64,000 nucleotides of DNA from Pseudomonas sp. B20(2017). Its GTDB lineage: Bacteria > Pseudomonadota > Gammaproteobacteria > Pseudomonadales > Pseudomonadaceae. The notes under the pieces were generated by a model that did no database searches, was not told the origin of the DNA, and worked only from the letters and a program-made list of their open reading frames with translations. A program made the translations under genes and the position numbers. Shown piece after piece: positions 63,207 to 64,000 of the stretch (its first letter is position 1; each line of letters begins with the position of its first letter). The stretch lies in the NCBI RefSeq assembly GCF_002113125.1, contig NZ_NEJP01000012.1, positions 124,001 to 188,000 on the forward strand. The letters are read 5' to 3'.

Positions 63207-63704
63207 TCATTTTTCGAGGGTTGCCGCTTGGTTATCACCTTGCTCAGCGATCTTCGTCAGCTTCTCGTCGGCGCCTTTCTCCTCAGCGAGGGTCGCTTGT
63301 AGCAATGCAACGGCGTCGTTGAGTTTCAGGTGCTTGGCCATCGCAATCAGTGTGCCGTAACTGGCGATCTCGTAGTGCTCGACTTTCTGCGCCGCACCGA
63401 TCAGCGCCGCGTCCAGCACCGCGCCTTTGTCGATTTCATCCAGCAACTCTTTGGACTCTTCGACCAAGCCTTCCATCGCCACGCACTTCATGCGCTTGAG
63501 CTTCAGGCCTGTTAGCTCGACGAGTTGATCAATACGCTCGATTTGACCTTGGGTTTCTTCAAGATGTGAGGTAAACGCGTCGGCGAGCAGTGGATTGGTC
63601 GCGGCCCGTGCCAAGCGCGGCAACGCTTTGGTGATCTGTTTCTCAGCACTGTAAACATCGGAGAGCTCATGAATGAACAGGTCTTCAACAGTTTTCCTAG
63701 CCAT
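63207..63704 (-). CDS. YciF/YciE-like ferritin-fold stress protein (DUF892)
   Basis: 165 residues. Starts with KTVEDLFIHELSDVYSAEKQI, which holds the di-iron Glu/Asp residues. SHLEETQGQIERIDQLV and KVEHYEIASYG supply the other ligands. A four-helix ferritin-like protein linked to osmotic and oxidative stress; expression in related bacteria is RpoS-dependent. A coupled partner gene is not visible. Confidence 0.92.
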   Translation of the reverse strand: MARKTVEDLFIHELSDVYSAEKQITKALPRLARAATNPLLADAFTSHLEETQGQIERIDQLVELTGLKLKRMKCVAMEGLVEESKELLDEIDKGAVLDAALIGAAQKVEHYEIASYGTLIAMAKHLKLNDAVALLQATLAEEKGADEKLTKIAEQGDNQAATLEK

Positions 63705-63845
63705 TTCTAACTTCCTTCTGGTCGCTAATTTTCAAGGGGCGTGGTGGCCGTAAAGGCATCCACGTTGTGATGTTCAAGAATGCTGACCCAGCCCATCGGG
63801 CAGGCGTTCAAAGAGATTCTCCATCCACGGATGAGGGGCACCCGG

Positions 63846-64000
63846 CTAACCCAACGCCGTATCGAGGAACATCATCACGCCGAAGCCGAGCATCAAACCC
63901 AAGGTCGCAGGCGTCTCATGGCCGTTGCGGTGCGTCTCAGGAATTACCTCGTGCGACACCACGAAGATCATCGCGCCGGCGGCCAAGCCCAATGCGACTG
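63846..64000 (-). CDS. ZIP-family metal transporter, C-terminal end
   Basis: Partial; 51 codons to the TAG stop, the rest beyond the right edge. LAAGAMIFVVSHEVIPETHR has the metal-binding HEVIPE of helix V, followed by the final helix FGVMMFLDTALG. It would import zinc, iron or manganese. The gene reads in the same direction as the YciF-like gene. Confidence 0.82.
   Translation of the reverse strand, partial: VALGLAAGAMIFVVSHEVIPETHRNGHETPATLGLMLGFGVMMFLDTALG

Noticed and set aside
1..64000. CRISPR arrays, tRNA or rRNA genes
   Set aside because: No spaced direct repeats of array type and no cloverleaf or rRNA core sequence were found on reading.

Overview
The window looks like a chromosomal segment of a Pseudomonas, most likely from the P. 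fluorescens group. The reasons are the high-GC coding style, a nine-gene arn (lipid A aminoarabinose) operon in the pseudomonad order, a 22-base extragenic palindrome of the type found in these genomes, a gamma-glutamyl-polyamine module, and closest-looking relatives that are pseudomonad families. These are recognitions from memory; no database was searched. No rRNA, tRNA, CRISPR array or replication origin was seen.

Left part (1-32 kb), mostly intact. An amino-acid ABC permease (partial) and an argH copy are divergent from a LysR regulator. A nine-gene minus-strand run (14181 to 3786) follows: arnB-C-A-D-T-E-F-ugd plus a second ArnT-like membrane glycosyltransferase, most genes joined by 4-base ATGA-type overlaps. 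A chromosomal tyrosine recombinase diverges from it. Next come a Fur-box-controlled ferric iron ABC importer, a decayed second arnT beside an Ais-type periplasmic phosphatase and an orphan sensor kinase, pqiB-pqiC, a polyamine gamma-glutamylation module (oxidase, binding protein, synthetase, AraC regulator), an FeS-type photolyase with a DUF3833 lipoprotein, and a 53-residue membrane protein.

Middle and right part (32.5-60 kb), heavily scarred. Intact genes (two sister LysR genes, a cyclase, an LLM flavin oxidoreductase, chrAB, a cupin, a GAF-PAS-GGDEF-EAL protein, SnoaL/SDR/MFS/LysR genes, chorismate mutase, YjgF/RidA, glycosyltransferase, zinc alcohol dehydrogenase) are separated by at least a dozen short gene relics. 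These include quinone oxidoreductase, SRPBCC, HxlR, a binding-protein start, metC end, homocysteine methyltransferase, msrA, a tyrosine integrase, a copper-type sensor kinase, beta-carbonic anhydrase and an alpha/beta hydrolase. One cut appears to have produced, or coincides with, a 620-residue in-frame fusion of a beta-hydroxyacid dehydrogenase and an alpha/beta hydrolase.

Right end (56.6-64 kb): a minus-strand stress-type cluster with DUF421, a CinA-like amidohydrolase, a PLD-N small membrane protein, a YciF-like ferritin-fold protein and a ZIP transporter. It carries two of the three members of a small (~73-90 aa) soluble protein family that recurs across the window; the third is at 45 kb. 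The most interesting points are this small-protein family, the fusion protein, the duplicated and decayed LPS-modification genes with an orphan kinase, and the graveyard of sulfur-metabolism genes.
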